A DNA stretch of 38,386 nucleotides from contig ONCF01000049.1 in the NCBI GenBank assembly GCA_900316275.1, forward strand, positions 1 through 38,386. The letters are read 5' to 3'. The notes under the pieces are model-generated. The model was given only the letters and a program-made list of their open reading frames with translations. It was not told the origin of the DNA and searched no databases. This document shows, one piece after another, positions 14,938 to 23,338 of the stretch (positions within the stretch are counted from its first letter, which is position 1; each line of letters opens with the position of its first letter). The position numbers and the translations under genes were made by a program. This DNA is from an uncultured Veillonellaceae bacterium (GTDB lineage Bacteria > Bacillota > Negativicutes > Selenomonadales > Selenomonadaceae).

Positions 14938-16410
14938 TTATTTGTTTTTCGCGGCGTCTTTCTCTTTTTTCAGGGCCTGCAGATGCGGCCACATGATTTT
15001 CTTGTAGTTCTCGACGCCCGGCTGGTCGAACGCATCGACATCCGCGAGCTCGCCCTCGTAGGCGATGCTCATGCAGAGCATGTACAGCAGCTCGCCGAGG
15101 TGATACGGCGTGAGCTCTGGCAGGATGTACATAGCGTTGTAGCGCTTGTTGGAAGCCATGGCGTCCGCGTTGGACTGCATGGCCTCGGACAGCGCCTCGC
15201 CCATCGTGACCCCTGCGACGCTCGCGAGCTTCGTGGCCTCGGGGAACACGTCGGGGATTTCGAGGTCATTCTGCCAGTTAGCGACTTTCACGAACTGCAC
15301 GACTTTGTTCAGGCGGCCCTGCTGGTGCTGCTGCGTCATGGAGTGCATGTCCGTCGTGCCGACGGCGACGAGCGGTGTGCGGCCGTAGCAGACCTCTTTG
15401 CCCTCTTTGTTGAACTGCTTGCCCAGCGACTCCGCCAGCAGCTGGATGTACCACTCGGACATGGAGCGCAGGTAGTCGCCGTACGGCATGAGCACTTCGA
15501 TGTCGCGGCCGTGTTTCTGGCTGGCGGCGAATTTCAGCGCAGCGTTCAGCATGGCCGGGTTCTGCCACATATCATCGTTCTGGCAGGCCTTGTCCATGTC
15601 CTGTGCGCCCTGCAGGAACGACTTGATGTCGTAGCCGATGCAGGCGGCCAGCGTGAGACCGACTTCGCTGAACACGGAGAAACGACCGCCGACGCCATCG
15701 GGCACCGCATACTGCGGCCAGCCCTTTTCGATGGCCAGCTTCTTGAGGATGGTCTGCTTCTCCATGTTCGGGTCCGTGACGGCCACGACCTCGAGGTCGA
15801 TGTTCTCGTCCTGCGAGAGCTGGTCATACTCCACCATGAAGTTGCTCATCGTATCCAGCGTGCCGCCGGACTTCGAGATGACGAGCAGCAGGACCTTCAG
15901 CTTCTTTTGGCCGTGGATTTTCGCGAGCTTGCCCTGGTTTTTCAGCATGTGGATGAGGTCGCCCGTACGGCGCGGGTCAATGTTGTTGCCGCTGAAGTAG
16001 ACTTTCGGGAAACCATGGCGCTCCTCTTTCGGCAGCTCGTTCCAGAAATCGCCGCAATGCGTATCAAAGAGCACTTTGTCGCCGAGGTAGGAGCCGCCGA
16101 TGCCCAGCGACACCACGATGTCGACGTTATCCTTGACATGGTCCGTGAGCTCCTGCAAATGCTTCATGGAGGACGGGCTGTTCAGGTGACCTTCCTCGAC
16201 ATAGGGCAGCTGCGAGAACAGAACTTTCTCCGGCTCGCCGTCTTTGGAGAGATGCGCGCGGATAAAGCCTTTCTCACGCATGACCTTCATGGCCTCGTGG
16301 GCCTTTTTCAGATCTTCCTCGTAGCACTTCAGGTCGGCGTCCGTGACCTTGCCTTCGCCGTACAGGTTATCGTAATCGAACTCAAAACCAGACTGCAGTT
16401 TCAAACTCAT
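14938..16410 (-). CDS. pgi: Glucose-6-phosphate isomerase
   Basis: Interconverts glucose-6-phosphate and fructose-6-phosphate. The 490-aa protein shows VVSLGIGGSYLGDKVL, YFSGNNIDP, LLLVISKSGGTLDTM (sugar-phosphate binding), VGGRFSVFSEVGLTLAACIG, QQHQQGRLN and a C-terminal DQPGVENYKKIM with the family's conserved lysine. The ATG at 16410 has AGGAG about 11 nt upstream; an in-frame GTG at 16422 would overlap the Shine-Dalgarno. It is preceded by its own promoter and lies downstream of the phosphohexomutase gene, a sensible pair in hexose-phosphate metabolism. A 7-bp hairpin without T run (14909-14928) follows the stop. Confidence 0.96.
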   Translation of the reverse strand: MSLKLQSGFEFDYDNLYGEGKVTDADLKCYEEDLKKAHEAMKVMREKGFIRAHLSKDGEPEKVLFSQLPYVEEGHLNSPSSMKHLQELTDHVKDNVDIVVSLGIGGSYLGDKVLFDTHCGDFWNELPKEERHGFPKVYFSGNNIDPRRTGDLIHMLKNQGKLAKIHGQKKLKVLLLVISKSGGTLDTMSNFMVEYDQLSQDENIDLEVVAVTDPNMEKQTILKKLAIEKGWPQYAVPDGVGGRFSVFSEVGLTLAACIGYDIKSFLQGAQDMDKACQNDDMWQNPAMLNAALKFAASQKHGRDIEVLMPYGDYLRSMSEWYIQLLAESLGKQFNKEGKEVCYGRTPLVAVGTTDMHSMTQQHQQGRLNKVVQFVKVANWQNDLEIPDVFPEATKLASVAGVTMGEALSEAMQSNADAMASNKRYNAMYILPELTPYHLGELLYMLCMSIAYEGELADVDAFDQPGVENYKKIMWPHLQALKKEKDAAKNK

Positions 16411-16468
16411 GCTCTGTAACACTCCTCTGTGTACAATTACAATATACTTATTTGTTCATACCGTTGCT

Positions 16469-16497
16469 ATTATACACCACATGTTAGCGCGCGTAAA
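16469..16497 (-). promoter_or_regulatory. Promoter of pgi
   Basis: TTTACG (-35, 4 of 6) is separated by 17 bases from a perfect TATAAT (-10, 16469-16474 on the minus strand), about 60 bases before the pgi start codon. Confidence 0.6.
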
Positions 16498-16553
16498 TAG
16501 TACGAACGACTCCGGTTACAACGTTGCAAATTTTGTACCCGTTCAGTGATACA

Positions 16554-18236
16554 TCAGGCCAACAGCGGTTTGACGGCCGCCGCGAGCTTGTCTTTCTCGG
16601 CCTGTGCCTCGGCGAGGTCTTTGCCCAGCGTGGTGAAATAGGTCTTGATTTTCGGCTCGGTGCCGGACGGGCGCACGACGATGGTCGCGCCGTCGTCGAG
16701 CGTGTACGTGAGCACGTTGGCTTTCGGCAGGCCGGTCTTGGCGGGCTCGGCGTAGTCCGTGACCTTGACGACCTTCTTACCCGCGAACTCCGTCGGCGGC
16801 GTCTGGCGCAGCTGGGCCATGATGCCTTTCATCTTGTCCATGCCGGAGAGACCGGGGAACTCGAACGCGTCGACCTTGTTGTAGTAGCGGCCGTACTGCT
16901 GGTAGATTTCCTCGAGGCGCTGCTTGATGGAGGAACCGATGGAGCGGTAGTAGGCCGCCATCTCGCAGATGAGCATGGAGGCGATGACCGCGTCCTTGTC
17001 GCGCACGTACGGGCCTGCGAGGTAGCCGTAGCTTTCCTCGAAACCGAAGATGAAGCGCTCAGTCTCGCCCGCCGCCTCGAGCTGGGCAATCTGGTCGCCA
17101 ATCCACTTGAAGCCCGTGAGCACATGCCGCAGCTCGACGCCGTAGTGCGCGGCGACTTTGTCGGCGAGCGGCGTGGAGACGATGGACATGACGGCCACCG
17201 GTTTCTGGGGCAGCGTGCCTTTTTCCTGGCGGCCCTGGCAGATATAGTCGAGCAGCAGCACGCCCATCTCGTTGCCGGTCACGAGCTCGTAGGAGCCATC
17301 CGGGCATTTCATGGCGATGCCCACGCGGTCGGCGTCGGGGTCGGTCGCGAGCATGAGGTCGGCATTTTCTTTTTTCGCGAGCTCGAGGCCCATTTTCAGC
17401 GCGTCGAAAATCTCGGGGTTCGGATAGGAGCAGGTCGTGAAGTAGCCATTCGGGTATTCCTGCTCGGGCACGATGGTGATGTCCGTGATGCCGATGTCTT
17501 TCAGCACGCGCGTGACGGGCACGAGGCCGGTGCCGTTGAGCGGTGAGTAGACGAGCTTGAGGCCGGCGGTTTTCGCGAGGCCCGGGCGCACCTGGCGTGC
17601 CTCGATGGCCTCATAGAACGCGTCTTTGCAGTCGTCACCGACAAACTGGATGAGACCTTTCTCGACGCCCTCGGCGAAGCTCACGTATTTCGCGCCCGTG
17701 AGCACGTCGGTTTTCTGGATGACGTCGTAGACGACGGCCACGGCGTCGTCGGTCAGCTGGCAGCCGTCGGGGCCGTAGGCTTTGTAGCCGTTGTATTTCG
17801 CGGGGTTGTGCGAGGCCGTAACCATAATGCCCGCGTTGCATTTGTAGTAGCGCGTGGCAAAGGAGAGGGCCGGCACGGGCATGAGCTCGTCGTAGATACG
17901 CACGTGAATGCCGTTGGCGGCCAGCACACCGGCGGCGGCGCGCGCGAAGTTCCAGCCCTTGAGGCGGCTGTCGTAGCTGATGGCGACGGTCTGCGTGCCG
18001 CCCTGCGTCTTGACCCAGTCGGCGACGCCCTGCGTGGCCTGACGCACGACCCAGATGTTCATGCGGTTGGTGCCGGCGCCCAGCGTGCCGCGCAGGCCAG
18101 CCGTGCCGAATTCGAGCGCAACGGCAAAGCGGTCTTTGATGGCCTCGTCGTCACCCGCGATAGCGTTGAGTTCCTGGTTGAGGTCGAAGTCCTGCAGGTC
18201 AGCCGCCGCCCAGCGTTTGTACTCGTCTTGATACAT
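16554..18236 (-). CDS. Phosphoglucomutase/phosphomannomutase (alpha-D-phosphohexomutase)
   Basis: A 560-aa four-domain phosphohexomutase that moves phosphate between C1 and C6 of hexoses, feeding nucleotide-sugar and polysaccharide synthesis. Seen: FGTAGLRGTLGAGTNRMN, the phosphoserine loop TASHNPAKYNGYK (Ser142), the metal site ATDPDADRVG (about 298-305), the sugar-binding FGFEESYGY and the phosphate-binding RPSGTEPKIKTY near the C-terminus. Length and motifs match B. subtilis PgcA-type enzymes. The ATG at 18236 follows AAAGGTGGAG; an upstream in-frame start at 18275 is not family-like. It may supply sugar nucleotides used by the GT41 enzyme, but that is speculation. Confidence 0.94.
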   Translation of the reverse strand: MYQDEYKRWAAADLQDFDLNQELNAIAGDDEAIKDRFAVALEFGTAGLRGTLGAGTNRMNIWVVRQATQGVADWVKTQGGTQTVAISYDSRLKGWNFARAAAGVLAANGIHVRIYDELMPVPALSFATRYYKCNAGIMVTASHNPAKYNGYKAYGPDGCQLTDDAVAVVYDVIQKTDVLTGAKYVSFAEGVEKGLIQFVGDDCKDAFYEAIEARQVRPGLAKTAGLKLVYSPLNGTGLVPVTRVLKDIGITDITIVPEQEYPNGYFTTCSYPNPEIFDALKMGLELAKKENADLMLATDPDADRVGIAMKCPDGSYELVTGNEMGVLLLDYICQGRQEKGTLPQKPVAVMSIVSTPLADKVAAHYGVELRHVLTGFKWIGDQIAQLEAAGETERFIFGFEESYGYLAGPYVRDKDAVIASMLICEMAAYYRSIGSSIKQRLEEIYQQYGRYYNKVDAFEFPGLSGMDKMKGIMAQLRQTPPTEFAGKKVVKVTDYAEPAKTGLPKANVLTYTLDDGATIVVRPSGTEPKIKTYFTTLGKDLAEAQAEKDKLAAAVKPLLA

Positions 18237-18309
18237 AATGCTCCACCTTTCTATGTAAAACCCAAAATTTAGCAAACAATCCTCTATCGGATATTCTTCT
18301 ACAAAAAAA

Positions 18310-18344
18310 GCATAAATCCTTTGTTTTGAGGTAAGGATTTATGC
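18310..18344 (-). terminator. Terminator of the ydcF-MATE operon
   Basis: GCATAAATCCTT pairs perfectly with AAGGATTTATGC (12 bp) around an 11-base loop and is followed on the minus strand by seven T. It lies about 90 bases past the MATE stop and just before the phosphohexomutase leader. Confidence 0.9.
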
Positions 18345-18370
18345 GAAAATTGAAATATGGAGGCGGACGC

Positions 18371-18413
18371 AGGCGGGCGGGCAGCCACGCTACGCGTGAC
18401 TGCCCGCCCGCCT
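18371..18413. repeat. Very GC-rich perfect hairpin after the MATE gene
   Basis: AGGCGGGCGGGCAG (18371-18384) pairs with its complement at 18400-18413; inside, CACGC pairs with GCGTG across a 3-base loop. No T run follows on either strand. On the minus strand it contains GCGGGCAGTCAC, the same 12 bases found in the terminator at 894-937, so the two may belong to one hairpin family. It may protect the mRNA 3' end. Confidence 0.65.
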
Positions 18414-18433
18414 GCTACTCAACGCTTTCCTCC

Positions 18434-19771
18434 TCACGCTATTCTCGACAGCAGTTGCTTGCGTGTGCGCCAATACGATATTGCAAGTGGTACGCAGGAA
18501 CCGAGCCACGCCATGGGGCTCGCGAAGCAGGCGCCGATGTAGCCGAACCACTGTACGAGGAAGATGGCGGCTGCGGCGCGCATGATGAGCTCCATGATGC
18601 CCGCAAAGGTGGGCACACCGGAGTGGCCGAGACCCTGCAGGGTGTAGCGGAAGATGAAGAGCAGCGAGAGTATCCAGTAGCTCGCGCCCTGAATGAGCAA
18701 GTAGAGGTGGCCGTATTCGACGACCTGCTCCTGCCCGTCGCCAACAAAGAGCCAGATGAGGTGCGGGCCAAAACAGGCGTTGACGAGACCGGCGACGATG
18801 GAGAAGCCGACGGACATGTAGATGCACTGCCGCACGCCGAGGGCGATGCGGTCGTACTGGCGCGCGCCGTAGTTTTGCGCCGTGTAGGCGGCCATGGCGA
18901 TACCGAAGGACATCATGGGCATGTTGGCGATGGCGTCGACTTTCTGCGAGGCGGCAAAGGAGGCGACGGCCGTGGGGCCGAGGTCGTTGAGCGCGGCCTG
19001 CAGGATGACGGCGCCGATGGCGATAATGGAGGCCTGAAAGCCCATGGGCAGGCCGATACGCAAATGCGCCCAGAGCAGATGGCGGGTCAGCTGCCAGTCG
19101 TCGCGGTGGATGTGCAGCACGGGGACTTTGCGCCAGATGTACCAGAGGCAGGCCAGCACGCCGAGGCCCTGCGCCACGACGACGGCCCAGGCGGCACCGG
19201 GGATGCCCCAGTCGAACACCATGATAAAGAGTGGCTCGAGCACGATGTTCGTGCTGAGTGAGAACGCGAGCACGACGGTCGGCGCCGTGCTGTTGCCGAG
19301 CGTGCGCACGATGTTGGTCGTCATCATGAGTGCGAAGGTCACGGGCAGGCCCCAGAAGCAGATGCTGATGAAATCGTAGGCACCCTGCATAATCTCCGGC
19401 GGTGTCTGCATCCAGATGAGCAGCTGGCGCACGATGGCGGAGCTGAACAGCGTGAGCACGATGGCGGTCAAAATGCTGATGACGAGACAGGCGGCCGCGC
19501 TTTGCCGCACGCCGCGCATGTCCTGCGCGCCAAAGCGCTGCCCCGTGTAGATGGCAAAACCGGAGGTCGCGCCCATGACAAACCCCATGATGAGAAATAG
19601 CAACGGCCCCGTGCAGCCGACGGCCGCCAGCGCCTCCACGCCGAGGATACGCCCGACGATGAGCGTGTCGACGAAGCCGTAGAGCTGCTGGAAAATATTA
19701 CCCGCGATGAGCGGCAGGGTAAACCATAAGATTAAACGGGCCGGACTGCCCGTGGTCATATCTTTCGTCAT
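18434..19771 (-). CDS. MATE-family multidrug/metabolite efflux transporter
   Basis: A 445-aa inner-membrane protein with about 12 hydrophobic segments arranged as two similar halves, the MATE fold. Typical features are the N-terminal LILWFTLPLIAGNIFQQLYG with FVDTLIVGRILGVEALAAVG, and the second-half GLPMGFQASIIAIGAVILQ with NDLGPTAVASFAASQKVD. MATE proteins export drugs or metabolites by Na+ or H+ antiport; the substrate cannot be predicted. It overlaps the stop of the YdcF-like gene by ATGA, with GAGG eight bases before the start, so the two are translationally coupled. Confidence 0.92.
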   Translation of the reverse strand: MTKDMTTGSPARLILWFTLPLIAGNIFQQLYGFVDTLIVGRILGVEALAAVGCTGPLLFLIMGFVMGATSGFAIYTGQRFGAQDMRGVRQSAAACLVISILTAIVLTLFSSAIVRQLLIWMQTPPEIMQGAYDFISICFWGLPVTFALMMTTNIVRTLGNSTAPTVVLAFSLSTNIVLEPLFIMVFDWGIPGAAWAVVVAQGLGVLACLWYIWRKVPVLHIHRDDWQLTRHLLWAHLRIGLPMGFQASIIAIGAVILQAALNDLGPTAVASFAASQKVDAIANMPMMSFGIAMAAYTAQNYGARQYDRIALGVRQCIYMSVGFSIVAGLVNACFGPHLIWLFVGDGQEQVVEYGHLYLLIQGASYWILSLLFIFRYTLQGLGHSGVPTFAGIMELIMRAAAAIFLVQWFGYIGACFASPMAWLGSCVPLAISYWRTRKQLLSRIA

Positions 19772-20526
19772 TCGAGGTACCTCGTCACGCCCGTGCGCAG
19801 GCGCTCCTGCAGCACGGTCACGTTGTCGAGCAGCGCGTCGGCTGTCGGGCGCAGCTTCGTATAGTTAAAGACCGGATGATGCGTCACGGAGTAGTCGGCG
19901 GGATAGGCCGTGCACTGGATACCCTGCTTCTCAAAGTTCAGCATGGCGCGGTTCATATGAAAGGCGGAGGTCACGAGCAGCGGCTGCGTGAGGCCGTGCT
20001 CGCGCAGGATGTCCGCCGAGAACTGCGCGTTCTGCGTCGTGTTGATACTGCGCGTCTCCACGAGGATTTTATCCTCCGGTACGCCGAGTGAGCGCAGGAT
20101 GCGCGCCGCTATGCGCGCCTCGTCGCCCGTATCTGAGTAGACGCGCCCGCCTGAAAGCAGGATAGGCACGTCGAGCTCGCGCTGCAGGCGCACGGCCGTG
20201 AGCAGACGGTTCGCCGGGTGGGCACAGAGCGCACCGTCGCCGTCCACGTCCGGGCTGTCGGGCATGGCGCCACCGCCGAGCATGATAACGACATCGCCCT
20301 GCGGCACTTTAGGCGGCTGGTAGTAATTCTCCAGCGCCGCCATACTGTACTCCGCGACAAGGGGCGAACAGAGAAAATAAAAAATAAAAGTGAACCCCGC
20401 GATAACGCCCGCGAGCCGTTTTTCGCCCTTGCGCCGCCACACATAAACGGCGAGCGCCCAGAACGCGAGAATAAGACAACCCGGCGGCAGCACCCAGCTC
20501 GCCCCGAATTTCAAAAAATAAACCAC
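19768..20526 (-). CDS. YdcF/SanA-like DUF218 membrane protein
   Basis: A 252-aa protein with two N-terminal membrane segments (CLILAFWALAVYVW and AGVIAGFTFIFYFL) and a DUF218 domain (about 75-235) containing VVIMLGGG, PANRLLTAVRLQ, VPILLSGGRVY, DEARIAARILRSLGVPEDKI, TRSINTTQNAQFSADIL and VTSAFHMNRAM. DUF218 proteins are linked to envelope integrity or lipid-carrier recycling but have no firm reaction. The frame opens at a GTG at 20538 without a Shine-Dalgarno; I prefer the GTG at 20526, which follows GGAGG by five bases. It is the first gene of the two-gene operon with the MATE transporter. Confidence 0.88.
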   Translation of the reverse strand: MVYFLKFGASWVLPPGCLILAFWALAVYVWRRKGEKRLAGVIAGFTFIFYFLCSPLVAEYSMAALENYYQPPKVPQGDVVIMLGGGAMPDSPDVDGDGALCAHPANRLLTAVRLQRELDVPILLSGGRVYSDTGDEARIAARILRSLGVPEDKILVETRSINTTQNAQFSADILREHGLTQPLLVTSAFHMNRAMLNFEKQGIQCTAYPADYSVTHHPVFNYTKLRPTADALLDNVTVLQERLRTGVTRYLE

Positions 20527-20644
20527 AATAGCCTCCACATATAAAGAAAGCGCAAATCCCCGCAGGAATCTCCGCCCGACTGTCCGTTGCGGATAAAATC
20601 CGCCCGACTTGCTGATAGAGCCTTACCTCACACGCAAATCGTGC

Positions 20645-20650
20645 TATAAT
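20645..20650 (+). promoter_or_regulatory. Extended -10 promoter of the cupin gene
   Basis: A perfect TATAAT preceded by TGC (extended -10) on the plus strand, about 57 bases before the cupin ATG. The -35 region (CTTACC at 17-nt spacing) is weak, as expected for an extended -10 promoter. Confidence 0.6.
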
Positions 20651-20706
20651 AAGTCACGTAGGCTATTCTACCAAATAATGCACCAAAAATAAAGGAGAGT
20701 TTCATT

Positions 20707-21051
20707 ATGGCATTCATCGAACCGAATCCCATCCAGGCCACGAAAAAAGCCGACGGCAACGGCACCATCACCATCGTCAAACTGCTCACGGACAAAGAGC
20801 TTGACGGCAAGTGCAGCATGTACGCCAAGGTCATCATCCCGCCCCTCTGCTCCATCGGCGAGCACGAGCACCACGGCAACACGGAGACCTACCACATCCT
20901 CTCCGGCACGGCCCTCTACAACGACAACGGCAACCAGGTCACGTTGCACGCCGGTGCCACGACCTTCTGTCCCGACGGCGAAAAACACGGCATCGCCAAC
21001 GCCTCCAAAACCGAAGACCTCGTGTTCATGGCGTTGATTATCAACAAGTAA
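20707..21051 (+). CDS. Small single-domain cupin protein
   Basis: A 114-aa cupin_2 protein. Motif 1 is GEHEHHGNTETYHILSG with the HxH...E...H metal ligands, and motif 2 ends with CPDGEKHGIANAS, giving the fourth histidine. It should be a metal-binding beta-barrel; the substrate is unknown, and small cupins of this kind act as sugar isomerases, dioxygenases or sensors. It has AAAGGAG nine bases before the ATG, its own promoter and a bidirectional terminator, so it is a single-gene unit. It is one of only two plus-strand genes in the window. Confidence 0.9.
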   Translation: MAFIEPNPIQATKKADGNGTITIVKLLTDKELDGKCSMYAKVIIPPLCSIGEHEHHGNTETYHILSGTALYNDNGNQVTLHAGATTFCPDGEKHGIANASKTEDLVFMALIINK

Positions 21052-21067
21052 TCTTCTGGCTCCTACT

Positions 21068-21099
21068 AGAAAAGCTCCCTCGTGCGAGGGAGCTTTTCT
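21068..21099. terminator. Bidirectional terminator between cupin and the Pro/Gln-rich protein gene
   Basis: AGAAAAGCTCCCTC and its exact complement (14 bp, 4-base loop) are followed by TTATT on the plus strand. The A/T tails inside the stem let it work for both converging genes; the minus-strand stop codon overlaps its last base. Confidence 0.9.
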
Positions 21100-22691
21100 T
21101 ATTCGCAAAACTGCAAAAATGCATCGAGGAACGCGTTCTTTTGCCAGTCGTTCAGCAGGCTGCTGTGGTTAATGGCGTAGCCGATACCGATGAGGTAGTC
21201 GATTTTCGCGAGGTGCGTGAGACTGCTCTGGTTGAGCATTTGCGCGAGCAGGTACATACCATGCTCGGTGCACTCAGTCTGGAGCATCATCTGCGTGGCC
21301 AGAATGCCCGCCTGGATGTGGCGCCACGTGGTCTCCGAGACATTGCGGAAAGGCTCGGGGCGCGTCATCGCATCCGCAGGTGGCTCAGGCGGCAGCGCCG
21401 GGATAGGCACCGTTGGTGCCTCGTGAGGCGGTGCTGGCTGTACTGGTGGCTGTGGCACGGTTGGCTGTGCCACATTGCCTGACTGCGCAGGCTGCACAGG
21501 CGGCTGCGCTGCCGTCGGCTGGTCGGCTGTGCGGCGCCCCGGTGCCCACTGGCGGTTGATACGATGGTCGGGCTGACCGTCGACCACCGTGCCGCCCGCC
21601 GCTGCTGCCGCAGACTGTGCAGGCACGGACGGCTGCTGGGCCGGTGCCGCTTGGGCAACGGATTGCGACGGTTGCGCATTCGTTGCTGACGGCACCACTG
21701 GTTTAGGCGGCTGCGTACTTGTTACTGACGGCATAGCTGGGGCAGCCGTCTGTGTGCCAGGCTGTTGCGCAACTGGTGCTGTCGTCTGCTGGTTATTTAC
21801 TGCCTGCGCTGTCGGCGTTGCCGCTGGCTGATTGGCTGGTGCCGACTGTGCCGCCGGTGCAGCATTCACGGCTGGCACCTGCTGCGGCTGCGTGGGCTGG
21901 CCTGGTGCTGGCTGGCTCTGCGCCGGCTGCTGCACGGGCTTGCCCGGGGTCGGCTGCTTTTGCGGTTTCAGCAGTTCCTGCCGGCGCTGCTTGTCGATGT
22001 CGCGTGCCGTGATGATGATAGGCTTGACCGCGCCGTTCGCGGGCGGCACCTCCACAATCTGCTGTGGACTGCGCAGGCCGCGGTTGTCATAAATATTGCG
22101 AGCCTTGGGCAGCGTGGTCTGTGTCTGGGTATCCTGCACCTGCGGCTGAGTCACTGTCATCGGCGCAGTTTTTGCCGTGGCTGCACCCTGCACCGTGCTC
22201 GTTGCACTCTGTGCTTTGGCAACCTGCACGCTGGGCTTAGCCGCGCTGACCACCTGGGCAGCCTTATTGGTAGCAGGCGCACTTTGCGCGGCAACTGGCA
22301 CATTGTTGCCCTGTGGCTTAGCCTGCTCAGCGGCCTCGCGGTCTTTTTCCGCCTGCTCGACGGACTGCCAGCGCAGGGGCATGCTCATGATGTCCCAGGC
22401 CTGCTCGTGCACAGAAGGCTGAGCTGCCGCCTGCTGCTGCATGTTTTTGGCCGCCTGCGAACCTGCGTCGGCGATGCCCATCTGCACGTGACCCTGCGCG
22501 TCCGTGCTCTCCTGCTCTACAGACTGGCGCTTTTTGTCGTCACTGTCGACGACGAGGCCCTGTGCCTGTGAGAGCTGCTGCACGTCCACGGTGCTGACCT
22601 GCGGCGTCGCGGCCCAGGCCGTGCCCGCCGAAAGTCCCGTGCAGACCAGTGCCGCCAGCACTGCCCTTTGTGTATGCTGCTGCCATTCCAT
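21099..22691 (-). CDS. Exported Pro/Gln/Ala-rich low-complexity protein
   Basis: A 530-aa protein I do not recognise. A signal peptide is clear (RAVLAALVCTGLSAGTAWA, then ATPQ). Residues about 30-240 are polar and Ala/Gln-rich; about 240-435 are a Pro/Gln/Ala/Thr low-complexity stalk (repeated QPAP, QPPVQPA, TAQPP units). The last 90 residues (FRNVSETTWRHIQAGIL, then MLQTECTEHGMYLLAQML and NHSSLLNDWQKNAFLDAF) form a compact helical domain. The layout suggests a periplasmic or cell-surface protein whose stalk spans the envelope. The ATG has AAGGAG at 8 nt. It is a single gene; a palindrome CTATAGCTATAG (about 22733-22744) lies in its promoter region. Confidence 0.8.
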   Translation of the reverse strand: MEWQQHTQRAVLAALVCTGLSAGTAWAATPQVSTVDVQQLSQAQGLVVDSDDKKRQSVEQESTDAQGHVQMGIADAGSQAAKNMQQQAAAQPSVHEQAWDIMSMPLRWQSVEQAEKDREAAEQAKPQGNNVPVAAQSAPATNKAAQVVSAAKPSVQVAKAQSATSTVQGAATAKTAPMTVTQPQVQDTQTQTTLPKARNIYDNRGLRSPQQIVEVPPANGAVKPIIITARDIDKQRRQELLKPQKQPTPGKPVQQPAQSQPAPGQPTQPQQVPAVNAAPAAQSAPANQPAATPTAQAVNNQQTTAPVAQQPGTQTAAPAMPSVTSTQPPKPVVPSATNAQPSQSVAQAAPAQQPSVPAQSAAAAAGGTVVDGQPDHRINRQWAPGRRTADQPTAAQPPVQPAQSGNVAQPTVPQPPVQPAPPHEAPTVPIPALPPEPPADAMTRPEPFRNVSETTWRHIQAGILATQMMLQTECTEHGMYLLAQMLNQSSLTHLAKIDYLIGIGYAINHSSLLNDWQKNAFLDAFLQFCE

Positions 22692-22784
22692 GCTGCTCGC
22701 TCCTTAACCTTAAAAAGTATTCCTGAAATTACCTATAGCTATAGCGCCACGCTCACAGGCAATATGCGCTCAGCCATCATACGC

Positions 22785-23270
22785 TTATGCCTGCTTACTC
22801 GTGCGCAGGGCGCCGATGAGCATTTTCAGGGCCACGTCGGCCGTTTTCTGCTTGATACCGCTGCGCGTGCCCGTGAAGCGGTGTGCGACGACCTTCGTGC
22901 CGTCGGGTCCCGCTACGGCCGTGTAGACGAGGCCGACAGGCTGGCCTTCCGAGGCGCTTGGCCCCGCGTTGCCCGTCGTGCTCACGCCGTAGTCCGTCTG
23001 CATGATTTTGCGCACGCCCTCAGCCATCTCGCGCGCCGTGGCGGCGGAGATAGCCGTATGCTTGGCGAGCGTCGTCTCATTCACGCCGACCACGCGTTGC
23101 TTGATGGCGTTCGTATAGCAGATGACACTGCCGTGCACATAGGCTGAACTGCCCGCAATATCCGTGAGCCGGTTCGTGATGAGCCCGCCCGTACAACTCT
23201 CGGCACAGGCCACGCTGCGCCCCTGCGCGCTGAGCAGCCGCCCCGCTTCTTCTTCCAGACTCATTTGCAT
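22785..23270 (-). CDS. CinA C-terminal domain protein (PncC-like NMN amidohydrolase)
   Basis: A 161-aa stand-alone CinA-C domain. Seen: RSVACAESCTGGLITNRLTDIAG across the active-site region, SVICYTNAIKQRVVGV, and STTGNAGPSASEGQPVGLVY near the C-terminus. Family members deamidate nicotinamide mononucleotide to nicotinic acid mononucleotide in pyridine nucleotide salvage. It lacks the molybdopterin-binding domain of full CinA. The ATG at 23270 has a G-rich stretch (GGGGG) five bases upstream rather than a classic Shine-Dalgarno; the frame opens at a TTG at 23297. It follows rimO by about 70 bases and is probably co-transcribed. Confidence 0.88.
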   Translation of the reverse strand: MQMSLEEEAGRLLSAQGRSVACAESCTGGLITNRLTDIAGSSAYVHGSVICYTNAIKQRVVGVNETTLAKHTAISAATAREMAEGVRKIMQTDYGVSTTGNAGPSASEGQPVGLVYTAVAGPDGTKVVAHRFTGTRSGIKQKTADVALKMLIGALRTSKQA

Positions 23271-23338
23271 AATGACCCCCCCATTCCCTCGAGGCAACTC
23301 CCTGCTGCCTCGTCAACATTCTTTCCATGATATGGGGT

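Noticed and set aside
14905-16419. Long plus-strand open frame (504 codons) opposite pgi
   Set aside because: It is an antisense shadow of a well-identified gene in GC-rich DNA: composition is His/Arg/Val-rich, no family motifs, no ribosome-binding site. The same holds for other long plus-strand frames opposite cobA-hemD, hemA, proB and the permease.
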